A stretch of DNA of 64,000 bases, from contig NW_003101673.1 in the NCBI RefSeq assembly GCF_000003855.2, positions 1,528,778-1,592,777 on the forward strand, in the 5' to 3' direction. Every line of letters begins with the position of its first letter. Position 1 is the first letter of the stretch. Shown here in pieces: positions 10,715 through 21,904 of the stretch. The notes under the pieces are model-generated. The model was not told the DNA's origin. It did not search any database and saw only the letters and a program-made list of their open reading frames with translations. Source of the stretch: Blastomyces gilchristii SLH14081. Taxonomy: Eukaryota; Ascomycota; Eurotiomycetes; Onygenales; Ajellomycetaceae. A program made the translations under genes and the position numbers.

Positions 10715-12254
10715 TCATCGGCATAATTGACAGATATCTGCGAGGCCATGAATCTTGGACATGAATTTCAGGTTCTCTGGTTGTTTTCCTAGTTCGGGAA
10801 CTGAGATGGGGTCAGGTTCAATCAGTTCTAGTCCTGCCAGTGCTAATTCTTTCTTGAAATCCTTAAGCTCAGACATTGTTTTCTGTAAGGCTTCCACTTG
10901 CAGTTTCCGCAGATTAAGATTAAAGAATGTTTCCACTCTCTGCTTCTTGTCTTTTCCATAATATTCCTCATCCAACAGATTCCAGTACACATTCCCAAAA
11001 TAGCAAGGCTTCAAGAGTGCATATGCAATGAACATATTCCTTGACAGTAAGTTCTCTGACAGGCGCATGACTATGGAAAGAATATATTTTATCTTTTGCC
11101 CCGGGTTATAATGTGTGTCTTCTCTCTTCATCACAGCTTGCTCAAAGCGGGAAACATATACTTGAAATGCAAAGGTGTAGGGCCTTTTAGTGACAGCAGG
11201 GAGCTCTTGGCCCGTAATCCAGGAGGGTGGGAGGAACATTTGCAGAGGAATGATGTGGCTCCACTCTCAGTCAATGATTGAAACAATGTTGAGATCATTA
11301 TCCACAAAGATGTTTGAAGGTTGAAGATCACCATGCATAAGGATGAATGGTCCATGATTGTCCTTGTGCTTAACTCATTCCATTACAATGCCTTGGGAAG
11401 CAAATATACCATATAGATAGTTCCATGCATCCTCTTCATTGAAAACACTATCTTTCCCGCGGTGAAAGTCATTGAAAATCAATTTCAGAATAGTGAACAT
11501 ATAATTAATAGTAGAAGAATAGGTCCGCTTGGGAGGCATAATCTCAGAACCCTTCATGTCACTGAGTTCTTGATCATTTAGCTCAATAGTGAGCGGCTGA
11601 TTGTGTTCAAAAATCCAATTCTCATCATTGCTATTGAGTGTGAAAGCACCAATATGGTCAAATTGCTGTTGATAGAGCTGGAGGTAGATTTCTGCAAGTT
11701 GATTGAATAAATGTGACTGCAACTCATCTGAAAGACGCGGCACATCAGTTCCATGAAGAGTTTTTCCTGTAATGTGCTCCAGAGCTAAAAAAGGAAGGCC
11801 AAGAATGTTATCTCAGTTGATGGAATATTTGAAGAGATGAGGGATAGGGATGGTAGTCCTCTCAGCAATATACCTACATAATAGGATTACACTGTTAGAG
11901 CCTGACTGCAAACACAACTATTCAAATTTCTTACTTCATTGTTGCAATCTCACCTCACATTTTCTTCTCAGGAAATGCAAGACACAGTAGCAGGGGAATT
12001 CAGACCATCCATCATTCAACAGGCTCAGCAGGCTTGGTCAACTCATCATCTGGTGTTGAATTGGTTGTGGTTGTGTTCATAAAGAGAATAGGAAAGCAGA
12101 TATTGTAGCTCCCCTTCTTTGATTCTGAGAAAACCCGGCAAAGTTTCTTCTCAGGATGCAAAAATGTAGCCAATTTGCAGACCAGAGCTGGATCAATTGA
12201 ATTGATAAACTTCTTGACTTCTTTGTCAAGCAAATGATGAGTGAGTTGGTCCAT
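10715..12254 (-). pseudogene. APH-family (aminoglycoside phosphotransferase-like) kinase pseudogene
   Basis: A fungal protein of the large APH/choline-kinase-like group, small-molecule or protein kinases of mostly unknown substrate. The N-terminus (MDQLTHHLLD, 12254) leads to SESKKGSYNICFPILF, the nucleotide-loop region. One 61 bp intron (GTAAG at 11934, AG at 11874) joins GEIATMK to YIAERTTIPIPHLF in phase. The catalytic loop HGDLQPSN and the metal-binding IID-EWS segment (11350-11260) are intact except for the Trp, and PPSWITG follows. The C-terminal part is coiled (LRKLQVEALQKTM). In-frame TGAs stand at 12012, just after WMV, near the intron donor, after KYSIN, at 11374 and in IID-EWS; most replace Trp or Arg. 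Length of about 480 residues is normal for the group. Confidence 0.85.
11874..11934 (-). other. intron of the APH pseudogene (61 bp)
   Basis: On the minus strand it runs from GTAAG to TGTAG. Removing it restores the frame between ATGAA and GTATATTGC, giving the family-typical ATMKYIAERT junction. The size is typical of filamentous fungi. Its preservation shows the locus was a chromosomal gene and not a processed copy. Confidence 0.75.
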
Positions 12255-12580
12255 AGCCCCTGATAGTCAACAGAAACCAGCAAGGTTCAAAAATAAGCAC
12301 TTCATACTTGTAAGCAAGATCAGCGCCTCAAGATCAGTTCTGGGGAGGAGTTGATGCTGGAATAACAGCACTGCTCATGACAATGTGAAATCATGAAGCA
12401 TGAAGCATAGGTAGGCTTGCTTGCAGGACAACTGAACTAGGCCGAGAGCCAATCTCAGGGTACAGTACAGAGTACAGAGTAGTTACTCCATACAGAGGAC
12501 GCTATCAAAAGAATTGCACCAGCAAAAAGACAGCTAGACAGTGTCACAAATCTTGGCAGAAATTCACACTGTATTTCATA
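12255..12580. other. 5' flank of the APH pseudogene
   Basis: Normal-composition non-coding sequence with a short direct repeat GTACAGAGTACAGAGTA near 12464-12482. It presumably held the promoter of the APH gene. No clear TATA box or other gene seen. It ends at the tail of a LINE fragment. Confidence 0.4.
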
Positions 12581-12906
12581 TTATTATTATTATTATTATT
12601 ATTCTTTCATTATAGATGTATGCAGTCAGAGAATATGACATCTACCTGAAAACTTTTAGTTCTCAGGGTTTTTCTAATATCTACAAAGCTAACTATTAGT
12701 TATACATTTGTCAATTTCAGATATGTAAAATCAGAAAATTCCAGCTCAGAATATAAAAACTAGTTATAAATTACAGTATTTTAACATCTTCTGATACTTT
12801 GAAATCATTCAGAAATAACATAATAAAAGAAAAGAGAACAAAGTCTTAAAGATAGATATATTAAATAAATAGATAGAAAAGAATAGAAAAGAAAAAGTAA
12901 AGAGAG
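12581..12906 (-). mobile_element. LINE 3' end fragment, tail facing the island
   Basis: Minus-strand LINE 3' UTR starting with its (AAT)n tail (TTATTATT on plus) and running to GTAAAGAGAG, where a gypsy-1 LTR begins. The LINE sequence stops exactly at the LTR start, so LTR copy A either inserted into it or the fragment ended nearby. No second half is visible. Confidence 0.8.
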
Positions 12907-13054
12907 TGTAACAGACTGCATCTGATCATAAGACTATTTCATTACACTCTATAGATTTCTGCGGAAAGCTCCAATTCTCAGTTGTCAATTCTCAGCTGAA
13001 GAACTCACAGAGTTTCTATTCTTCTGCTCTGAAGCTTCATCTTCTACATGTATA

Positions 13055-14096
13055 TAGACTGATCATGTGACTGTGTCTGAGATCAGAATCAGAATATTTG
13101 ATGATTTCATTATCAATTCAACTGATGTCACTACACAGTTTTAACATTAGATAGTAGTCTTATGCTGTCTCAGTGAAACTTACTATTTACTCTTATCACA
13201 TTTTTCAAATGAGATTATGATTTTTACTTCTCAATTTAAAACATTTTTATTACTTTAAATAACTTTAAATCTCATTTAAGTGTTATCAAAAAGCATTACT
13301 TTTTAAAAAATTAAAAATAGTTTAAAAAAAACCTTAAAATGTCTAAAAAGAGTAACTTTATACTAAGAATAAGATTAAATGAAATCAAATGAAATTACTT
13401 TCTTATTTTTTTCAAGTCATGATTTCATTTTAAGATCTGATATATAGTTACTTTACATGTTTTTTTAATAATTAGACACAGCAGAATTTATATCAAGAAA
13501 TGTATGAGATCAGATTAAATAAGATTAAATATGAAATTTATAATCTTAATAATTAGAGCCTGTTCAGTACGTTCATACTTTTTGAATACAATAGTGAATC
13601 TCATTAAAAATAGTATATTTATCAATTATTAGTAGCAAGTCAGTGTTATACTATTACATTATTTCACCTTAGTCCCTGCTCTGAGATGAAGAAAGAAAGC
13701 TCACAAAAATGTGTTCTTTTTGAATGAAGTTCAGAGTCAGTTCAAAAAGAACACATTTTTATAAGCTTTCTTCTAATCAATATTAATTAACTATCTTCAC
13801 TATGAATACTATTCTCACTACATTGTCTCTAAAAGTGCTATTCTACACTATCACACACTGTTGAAGTTAAATACTGCTTATTCATAAGATCTTGATAAGA
13901 GATGTAAGTACAGCTGCTTAATTCACTGAACACCTGATCATTTTCATCTGTACTTTGTAAAAAGCAGCTGTATTATTAGTACAGATACTCTGCTCACTGA
14001 ACAGTCATGATATTGAGACTGTACTTTTTAAAAAAAGTGAAGATCTGTACAAAAAGAACAAGTACATACAGACACACTGAACAGGCTCTTAGTCTA
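13055..14096 (-). mobile_element. hAT MITE copy M4, itself interrupted
   Basis: Begins TAGACTGATCATG and ends AGTCTA at 14096. Removing the Tourist-like insert at 13556-14088 and one TTA leaves exactly 506 bp, the standard MITE length. The flanks CATGTATA (13047-13054) and TATATATA (14097-14104) differ only by C-to-T and G-to-A, consistent with a mutated 8 bp duplication. This is the most heavily mutated MITE copy. Confidence 0.85.
13556..14088. mobile_element. PIF/Harbinger (Tourist-like) MITE, 533 bp
   Basis: Terminal inverted repeats GAGCCTGTTCAGT/ACTGAACAGGCTC (13 bp perfect) are flanked by a TTA duplication (13553-13555 and 14089-14091). The 3 bp TTA target and the GAGCCTGTT terminus are typical of PIF/Harbinger and its Tourist MITEs. 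It has no coding capacity. It contains a long internal hairpin (about 13690-13785) and three CACTGAACA copies at its right side. It lies inside MITE M4. Confidence 0.85.
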
Positions 14097-14280
14097 TATA
14101 TATAGATATCTACTCATTTCTATTCTTCTACTCTAAAGCTTTATCTTATATATGTATAAATATTCACTCTAATCACTGATTCTTATACTTTCTCTTTCTG
14201 TTTTTCTTTCTTAACATTTTTTACTTTTATTATATAAGATCTATATATTATATCAATCTATTCAGCATAGGTCTTTTACA

Positions 14281-15065
14281 CTTGAAAAATGTTCATTATC
14301 TTCTAATTAGAAATGATTACTTATTGAGATATCTGAACATGTAATAACATGTAAGAAATAGAGAAATGAATAATGAGTTAAGTAAATACTGAGTCTCTAG
14401 AAGCTGCTTATCAGTCACTCTGACTCTATAATAAGATCTTATAAAGAGAATATCAGTGAAAGATCTGAGAGTTCTGACATCTTAAATATATAAGATATTT
14501 ATATAATTACACTTCTTCTGATTCTGAAGAACTCTCAAATGCAGATATTATATATTCAATAAATGATATAGCTATGTCTACTGATAATATAAGAGAACTC
14601 TTGAATATGAGTATAGATACAGTATTACAGTAACTCTAAGCAATGTTAAAATTACAATAATAACAGATAGCTGATATGCATGCAACTTAATAACATTAAT
14701 ATAAAGAAATTCAATAATTATCTCAATAAGAAATTCCTGTACAGACAATTTCAACACTGACTGAATCAGATATAAATATAATGTGAGTACTGAAGAAATA
14801 TCTAAATACTTCTATATATTTTAATACTTCTTATCTCACTCTCTATCTGTCATAGAGATTGAATATACTTGTGAAACTAAGTATAGATAAAGATGCCATC
14901 AGTTTATTAACTAATTAAAATTAATATTTCAATGATTGATTGAAAGATTATATGAAACAGAAGTTTTATTTATGAATAAAGATATATAAATCAGTGTTAT
15001 ACATATCTGATAATATTATTAGATCTCTTAATATTCTGTTCAGAGACACTGCTATGCAATAGAAG
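14281..15065 (+). pseudogene. gypsy-1 leader/gag region of copy A, left part
   Basis: AT-rich, stop-filled sequence that aligns in order with 16671-17450 of copy B and, inverted, with copy C. It continues at 51561. A gag-like role is inferred only from its position between LTR and pol. No zinc knuckle is recognised. The primer-binding region directly after the LTR reads CTTGAAAAATGTTCATT. Confidence 0.6.
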
Positions 15066-15157
15066 TGAAGTGACTATCAAGACTATAAATTTCATATTTA
15101 GTCTCATTTAATCTGCATGAATCTCACTGAGACTAGTTATTAAAAAAACATGTAAAG

Positions 15158-16670
15158 TGTGACAGGCTGCGTCTGATCAATTATATAGACTATTCTGTTA
15201 CACTTCATAGATTGTTCTGCTTCACTCTTAAACACGTACACTCTGATTCTCAGTCATTCTCAATCACCGATTCTCAGCTGCTACAAACACATATAGATTC
15301 TTTCACTCTGAATTATTATTATTATTATTCTTCAATTATAGATGTATGCAGTCAGAGACTATGACATCTACCTGAGAATCTTTAGTTCTCAGAGTTTTTC
15401 CTATATCTATAGAGTCAACTATTATACATTTATCAATTTCAAATATGCAAAATCAGAAAATTCCAGCTCAGAATATAAAAACTGTTTATAAATTATAGTA
15501 TTTCAACACCTTCTGATACTTTGAAACCATTTGAAAATATTATGACAAAGGAAAAGAGAACATAGTCTTAAAGATAGACATATTAAATAGATAGATAGAA
15601 AAGAACAGAAGAAAACAAGTACAGTAAAGAGAGACTATAACAAAATAAAATTATTAAAAGATAATGTATAGCTGTTTTAACAGACTATATCTAATCAATT
15701 TCCATCTCTTCATATTCAGATACTTCTGAATTCAGTCATTTTCTTGTAGCTACTTTAGTTTCAGATAGAAAGTCTATTAAGTATTTAATTCCTGTCTCAG
15801 TTGAGAATAAGAACCTCATTTTTAATTGATTTAAGTCATACTTCTTCTTTAATCTGACTCTGAGGCTATTGTATAATGGACAATATATTACAATATGCTC
15901 AGGATTTTCATTCACATTGCAGAATGAGCACTCTGTTGAATCAAATCTATCATCAAATCTTTGTATATAGGATTTGAAATAACCATGTTCTAGTTTCAGC
16001 TGAATTATAGATGAGAATATTTTCTTTTTACATTTAATTGAACAAGATTTCCACTTTGATTTTGTCTCAAATCTTGAATAATGTATGCTCTTCTTTTGTT
16101 TCTGCCAGCTTTCATTTCACTTGTTGAAACAAGATTCTTTTATCTTTCTCTTTATGAAAGATCAGAACACTGTTTTTTCAATAGATCTGCTTAATTATGA
16201 ACTCTTTTTTGCAGCTGAATCAGCCAATTCATTGCCATGAATATTCATATGAGCAGGAACTCAATGCAGATGAATTATCTGTTTTGATGTTCTTCTCTTT
16301 TGAATTTTCAAAACTGAGTTTAAAATCAGTTCAAGATTCATTTGATCATTATGAATCTGACTATTTCTAAGTCTTTTTAAGGCAGCTTGACTATCAGAGA
16401 ATATTCATGCCTCTTTCAAACTATTTCCTCTTTTATGAGATTTTATTTCAATGAGTTTGAAAGCTTTCACTATTGCAAATAGTTCAGCATCAAAGACTTC
16501 AGATCTTTCACTCTGAAGCTTCACTATGTACATTATTATATATATGTATAAATATTCACTCTGATCACTGATTTCTACACTTTCTCTTTCTTTTCTTCTC
16601 TAATATTTTTCTCTTTATTATATAAGATCTATCAATATTATACTAATCTATTCAGTGTAGATCTCTTACG
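15158..16670 (+). repeat. 5' LTR of gypsy-1 copy B, split by a LINE
   Basis: Begins TGTGACAGGCTGCG and ends ATCTCTTACG. A LINE at 15313-16503 with its 14 bp duplication interrupts it. Without the LINE the two parts add up to 308 bp, matching the 3' LTR. It carries a single copy of a unit of about 39 bp that is doubled in copy C. Confidence 0.85.
15313..16503 (-). mobile_element. LINE 3' fragment (1.2 kb) in the LTR of copy B
   Basis: Minus-strand (AAT)n tail at 15313, 3' UTR, and the C-terminal part of ORF2 including part of the RNase H region, ending at 16503. It is flanked by the perfect 14 bp duplication TCTTTCACTCTGAA (15299-15312 and 16504-16517), so it is a 5'-truncated target-primed insertion. 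It is useful as the reference that spans the assembly gap of the first LINE. Confidence 0.9.
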
Positions 16671-17791
16671 CTAGAAAAACATTCATTATCTTCTTATTAG
16701 AAATGATTATTCATGCATTATCTTCTTATTAGAAATGATTATTCATTAAGAGATATCTGAACACATAAACAACATGTAAGAAATAGAGAAACAGTTAAAC
16801 AGCTAAGTGAACACTGAGTTCTTCAATAGAAGCTTACTTATCAGTTATTCTAGCTCTGTAACAGAATTTTACAAAGAGAGTAAAATCTTATAAGAGAATG
16901 TCAGTGAAAGATCTGAGAGTTCTGACACTCAGATATATAAGAGATTCATACAATTATGTATCTGACAATCAATATAATTATGTCTAATGATAATATGAAA
17001 CTCTCAAACGCGAGCATAGACATGATGCCACAGTAGCTTTAAGTAATATTGAAATTATAACAGCAATAGATAGCAGACATGTATGTGACTCAATAACTTC
17101 AATACAAAGAGATTCAACAATTAACTTATGTGATTTCAACATCTAGAGAATCAAATACAAAAGTACTGAAAGAACACTTAGAGACTTCTATATATTTCAA
17201 TACTTCTGATCTTACTCTCTACTTATCATAAAGAATGAAAATACTTGTGAAACTGAGTATAGATGAAGATGTCATCAGTTCATTAATTAATCAAGATTGA
17301 TATATCAATGAAAGATTGAAGAATTGTATGAAATAGAAGTTTCACTTATAAATGAAAGTATGTAAATCAGTGTTATAAACATCTGATAATATTATTAAAT
17401 ATCTTGATATTCTGTTTCAAGATACTGCTATGTTCTAGAAAGCATTAGATTGATTACAGAGTACTTAATAGAGAAATATTTCTCTTACAATATTTATCTC
17501 TGACTTCAATATCAAGATCTTAGAAGCAGGTAGTCAATCTTGAAAGAATTAAATGAAGATTAGCATGTTTAAGAAGATATTAATCTTCAAACTCTTACAG
17601 ACTCTTATAAGTATAAATGAAGACTTAACTTATGAAGATTTCTGTACACAGCTCTGAACATTGAATAATTATCTTATCAAGCTCAAGAGTATACAGAACA
17701 GTGACAGAAGATGTTACATCTCAGTCACTTGTACATCTGCACTGAAGAATAACAATGATGCAGATGCCATGAATTGAGTAGACTTAAATAT
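16671..17791 (+). pseudogene. gypsy-1 gag region of copy B, left part
   Basis: Follows the 5' LTR directly. A short repeated segment occurs at 16677-16745 (CATTATCTTCTTATTAGAAA twice). The region is cut at 17791 by copy C and resumes at 46385; the TSD AATAT marks the join. The inverted copy in C keeps an open frame of 82 codons (36925-36677, MKISMLKKTLTFKLLQTFIS at its start) that corresponds to 17550-17780 here. Capsid function is inferred from position only. Confidence 0.6.
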
Positions 17792-18138
17792 TATAAGAAG
17801 CCTACGCCGAATAGATCAGTATAATATTGATAGGTCTTATATAACAAAGATAAAAATGTTAGAGAAGAAAAGAAAGAGAAAGTGTGAGAATCAGCAATTG
17901 AGATGAATATTTATACTCATATGTGGTAATGTATGCGATGAAGCTTCAGAGTGGAAGAATATATGCATGTTTATAACAGCCGAGGATCAGTGATCAGAAC
18001 ATACACATTCATGATAACTGAGAATTGATGATCAGGAAATGGCTGAGAATCAGAGTGTACATGTTTGAGAGTGAAATAGAAGAATCTATGAAGTGTAACA
18101 GAATAGTCTATATAATTGATTAAGTGCAGTCTGTCACA
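17792..18138 (-). repeat. 3' LTR of gypsy-1 copy C (347 bp)
   Basis: Minus-strand LTR, TGTGACAGACTGC to CTTATA. It carries two tandem units of about 39 bp (AACAGCCGAGGATCAGTGATC and ATAACTGAGAATTGATGATC on plus), where copy B has one. Confidence 0.85.
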
Positions 18139-21100
18139 TTAGTTCCTTCTTCTCAGAAGCAGTTTTCATTGATCAAGAGCTGCTGTTTCAGATAACATGA
18201 AACTCAGAGTTCAGATCAGTTAATTATAGTCAACTCATTTCATGAGATATTATCAGCTACAGTTATGAAGTCTCTCATTGAGAATATTCTCAATTTCTCA
18301 CTCAAGCTCATTATCTTCTTCTATAATGTCTGATGACTGTCAGTTAGAAGTCAGCTGAGAAGAAAATGAATCAGTGATAGTGCAGCAGAGTAAGCTTGTG
18401 TGAAATACATTATGAATCTCTGATAATATGTCAAGATAGTAGTTGTGACTATCTAGAACTTCTATCACTTTATACCTGATGTGATGATAATCTAGTGTAT
18501 GAGATGAACATGTGATTCATATATTCTTGAGATTCAATTACATAAGATCTTCTATCTTATACTGCTCTGCAGAATCTCATTGAATATTAATTTAATCTTC
18601 TTAATCATGTTTCACAGTTATTATGAAGATCTCTGCTCAATCACAGACATCTCAGAGCTTCATTACTATATTATTAATAATTTAAATTGAACTGTGAAAG
18701 TTCAGTATAAACTGTGTAATCTCTAGAAGATTCAACACTTTCATATAATATCTGTGTGTAAGAAAGAACAGACTTACATCTGTTGAAATAACATCTCAAT
18801 CATTAATAGCAATCTCTGTGTGTAGAAGAAGGTCATATCAATCATCTTATAAGTAATTACAGAACTTATAAAGATAATTCTTTATAATCTGAATTGTCTA
18901 TTCTGATGCATCATCAGTCTTGAGATGATAGACAGTTGACAGACAGTGTATAATCTTGAGAACTTGACAGATTCTTGTTCAAAGAGTACTTATAAATTAG
19001 CAGCTCTGATCTAATACTATCAATCTCAGCAACTCATGCATCTGATAGAATAAACTCTGTAAGAAGGCTTCAGTGACTTGTTCAGTATTTATCTTATTAT
19101 AAGATTTTAATATTACACTCTTACTTAGTTAATTAACAATGATCAGAATATTTCTACAATCTTTACTCTCAGATAGATTAACTGTGAAGTCAATTACTAT
19201 ATCTCATCAGATTCTATCAGAAATATTGAGTGATTTCAGTAGATATTTTCTACAGTTCTTTCATAAGATAATGAAAGAGTAGTGATTACAGTTTCAGATA
19301 AAGTATCTAATACTGTTTAATATCTCAGATCAGTAGAACTTTTAGAAGATCATTTTATACAGTTATTTATAATCTGAATAATCAGTTATATATAAATCAT
19401 GCATCTCTTATATTATCTGAGTGTGTAAGTGTTCAGAGTGAGAGACTCAGCATTGTTTATAAAATTATAGAGTGTTATTATCATAAATTGAACATTCTAA
19501 GATATCAATTCTTATATATAGTTCTGAGAGAAATTGAGATACTTCTTAATATACTGCTTTAGTGAGAATCTGAAGAAGTTCATTAGTCTGAGCTGCTGTA
19601 TGTCACAGTTCATTCAGTGTAGAGAAAGTGAAGATATCAATGACAGTTCTAATTGAAGAAGTATGTATAGTGCTGTGAGCTGTTTCATCTTGATCAACTA
19701 GTATCTTCAGATTCAAGAGCTGATGCTCTCAGTTCATTCAGTGAGTATCTGTTACATTGAATGACATATCTTACTCTCATTATGAGAGAGTATCTGTCAT
19801 CAAGTTCTGACTGCTAGAACAGTAGTATATTGTAAAATAAAAGTAGCTTAAGAACTCAGATCATTGTATCTATTATTCAGTAAGTTTACAGATAGTTATA
19901 AAGTATTTAAGATTTTTATAATCTGTGACTATCTCAAATTTGAAGACACTTTAGAGTTCAGAGTCTTATTCTTCTAAACAGTGTATAATTATAAGAAGTT
20001 TCTTATCATAGATTTTATAATTGCATTCAGCAGAACTCAGTTTCTTAGACATGAAGACACATGATCATAGAATATCTTTATCATTATATTACAATATTAC
20101 TTCTTCTATTATATAGTCAGAGAAATTAATCTTAATAACTATCTTATAATCAGAATTGAATATTATCAGCAGAGAGATATTAATAAATATCTTCTTCATC
20201 TGTGTAAATACAGCTTCAGTGTCTGCTGATCATTGAAATACTGAGTCTTTCTTAGTAAGATCTGTAAGTGATCTTGTAATATCTGAGAAGTTTTGTATAA
20301 ATCACTGATAGAAGTTAGTGAATTCAATGAAGCTTTATACATCTTTCACAGTATATAAAGCTTCTCATTTAAGAATGACAGAGATCTTTTCAGAATTCAT
20401 TTAAATTCTCTTATCAGCTTCTATGATGAAATCTAAGTATTTAGTACTCTTAACTTCAAAATCACACTTATCAATATCAATTGATAGTTCTACTTCTTAT
20501 AGTTGTTATAATACTCTTTATATATACTCTTGATATTCTTTTCTAAATTCATTGATAAAGATGAGAATATTATCTAGATAAGCAGATACAAACTCATTAA
20601 GAAAATCTCAGAGTGCTCAGTTGATATACTTCTGAAATATACTGAGAGTATTAGTCAGTTTAAAAGATATGACTATTTATTCAAAGAGACTATAATGTGT
20701 TTAAAATGCTGTAAGTCATTCATCTTCTTCAGTGATATAAATCTTATGAAATGTGATGACAATATCTAGCTTTATAAATTATTGAGCTTACTTAATTCAT
20801 GCTAGGATTTTATTGATGAGAGATAAGAGATATTAATCTTTCTTTATCAATCTGTTCAGATCTCAGTAGTTTACACAGAATCAGAGTTCTTTATCTAACT
20901 TCTTTATAAAGAGAATAGAAGCTGCAGCAGAAGAGTTATTAATATGTATGAATTTCTTATTTAACAGATTATTAAGTGTCTTCTGAAGAAGAAGAAGTTT
21001 ATCTTAAGATATATTATAAAGAGAGTCTCACAGTGACTTGAGATTCTTATCATTCTTCTTTTCTAACTTGATACTGTGATTCACTTCTGAGTCTTGTAAA

Positions 21101-21418
21101 GAAGATATATTTATAATATTATCTTATTAAAAGATATCTAGATAATTATGATATTATTGAGAAAGTTTTATATAAGAATCTGTTATTATAATATAAGATA
21201 ACTTTTCTAGAGTCTTTTTAATATCAGTCAGACTGACAGAATAAATTATTATATAATTCTGCTATCAGCAACTTCTTTTTTAAAGTATTTTATATATATT
21301 AACAGAGATCAGTGTCAGATTCATAGTCTTATGAATATCATCTTTATAAATTCTATTATTGTTAGAGAATATCAAGCTTCTGTTTTAAATATTCAATAAG
21401 ATACTTTATTCAGATAGT
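18139..21418 (-). pseudogene. gypsy-1 pol relic of copy C (RT-RNase H-integrase)
   Basis: Reverse-strand counterpart of 47000-50843 in copy B. From 21418 downward: RT, RNase H, integrase, then a short tail ending in TCTGAGAAGAAGG before the 3' LTR. The alignment to copy B is collinear over the whole length except that B has MITE M8. No open frame longer than about 60 codons survives. The region is interrupted on its 5' side by gypsy-2 copy D. Confidence 0.8.
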
Positions 21419-21597
21419 TGTGATTCAAAGGTTGCTTAAGTCAGCGTACGATTACAGGCGTACGCCGGCTTCTTATATATTGTAATATTGTACGCTAAAT
21501 TAATTAGTGACTGCTATGACCCTCTTTACATTTGTATGCTAGTAGTTCAGAAGCAGCTGCATTATTATTCAACAGTCATACATTCTTCTGAATCACA
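21419..21597 (-). repeat. 3' LTR of gypsy-2 copy D
   Basis: On plus it runs TGTGATTC to GAATCACA (8 bp inverted ends). It holds the 13 bp palindromic arms around ATTACAGG that all gypsy-2 LTRs share (CAGCGTACG and CGTACGCCGGCTT here), still rich in CG. Confidence 0.9.
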
Positions 21598-21904
21598 TTC
21601 TTTCTCACCAGATTCAGTCATGCTCATGTGACTATGTCATACACTCTAGCTTCATGCAGATTAGCTCATCACTAGCATTTCACAATTGTGTGATCTATTC
21701 CTGATTCAGCTAGCATTCTGTATACACTCTTACAAAGAAACTTTCACTATATTACATCACTTATTCACTAACTTTTCTCATTCTTCAATCATCATCTTCA
21801 TCATTATCATCATCAAATGTTATCATCTCTTTCAAGATTTCTATCTCTTCTTCTGTTCAACTCTTTTCATCTGTTCATCTATCACATTATACACGTTTCT
21901 GGCG

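Larger units (their letters stand above)
12907..14280 (+). repeat. 5' LTR of gypsy-1 copy A, split by a MITE
   Basis: Starts TGTAACAGACTGC and ends GTCTTTTACA, the gypsy-1 LTR ends. It is interrupted at 13055-14096 by MITE M4 and resumes at 14097. Without the insertion it would be about 324 bp, between the 308 bp of copy B and the 347 bp of copy C. Confidence 0.8.
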
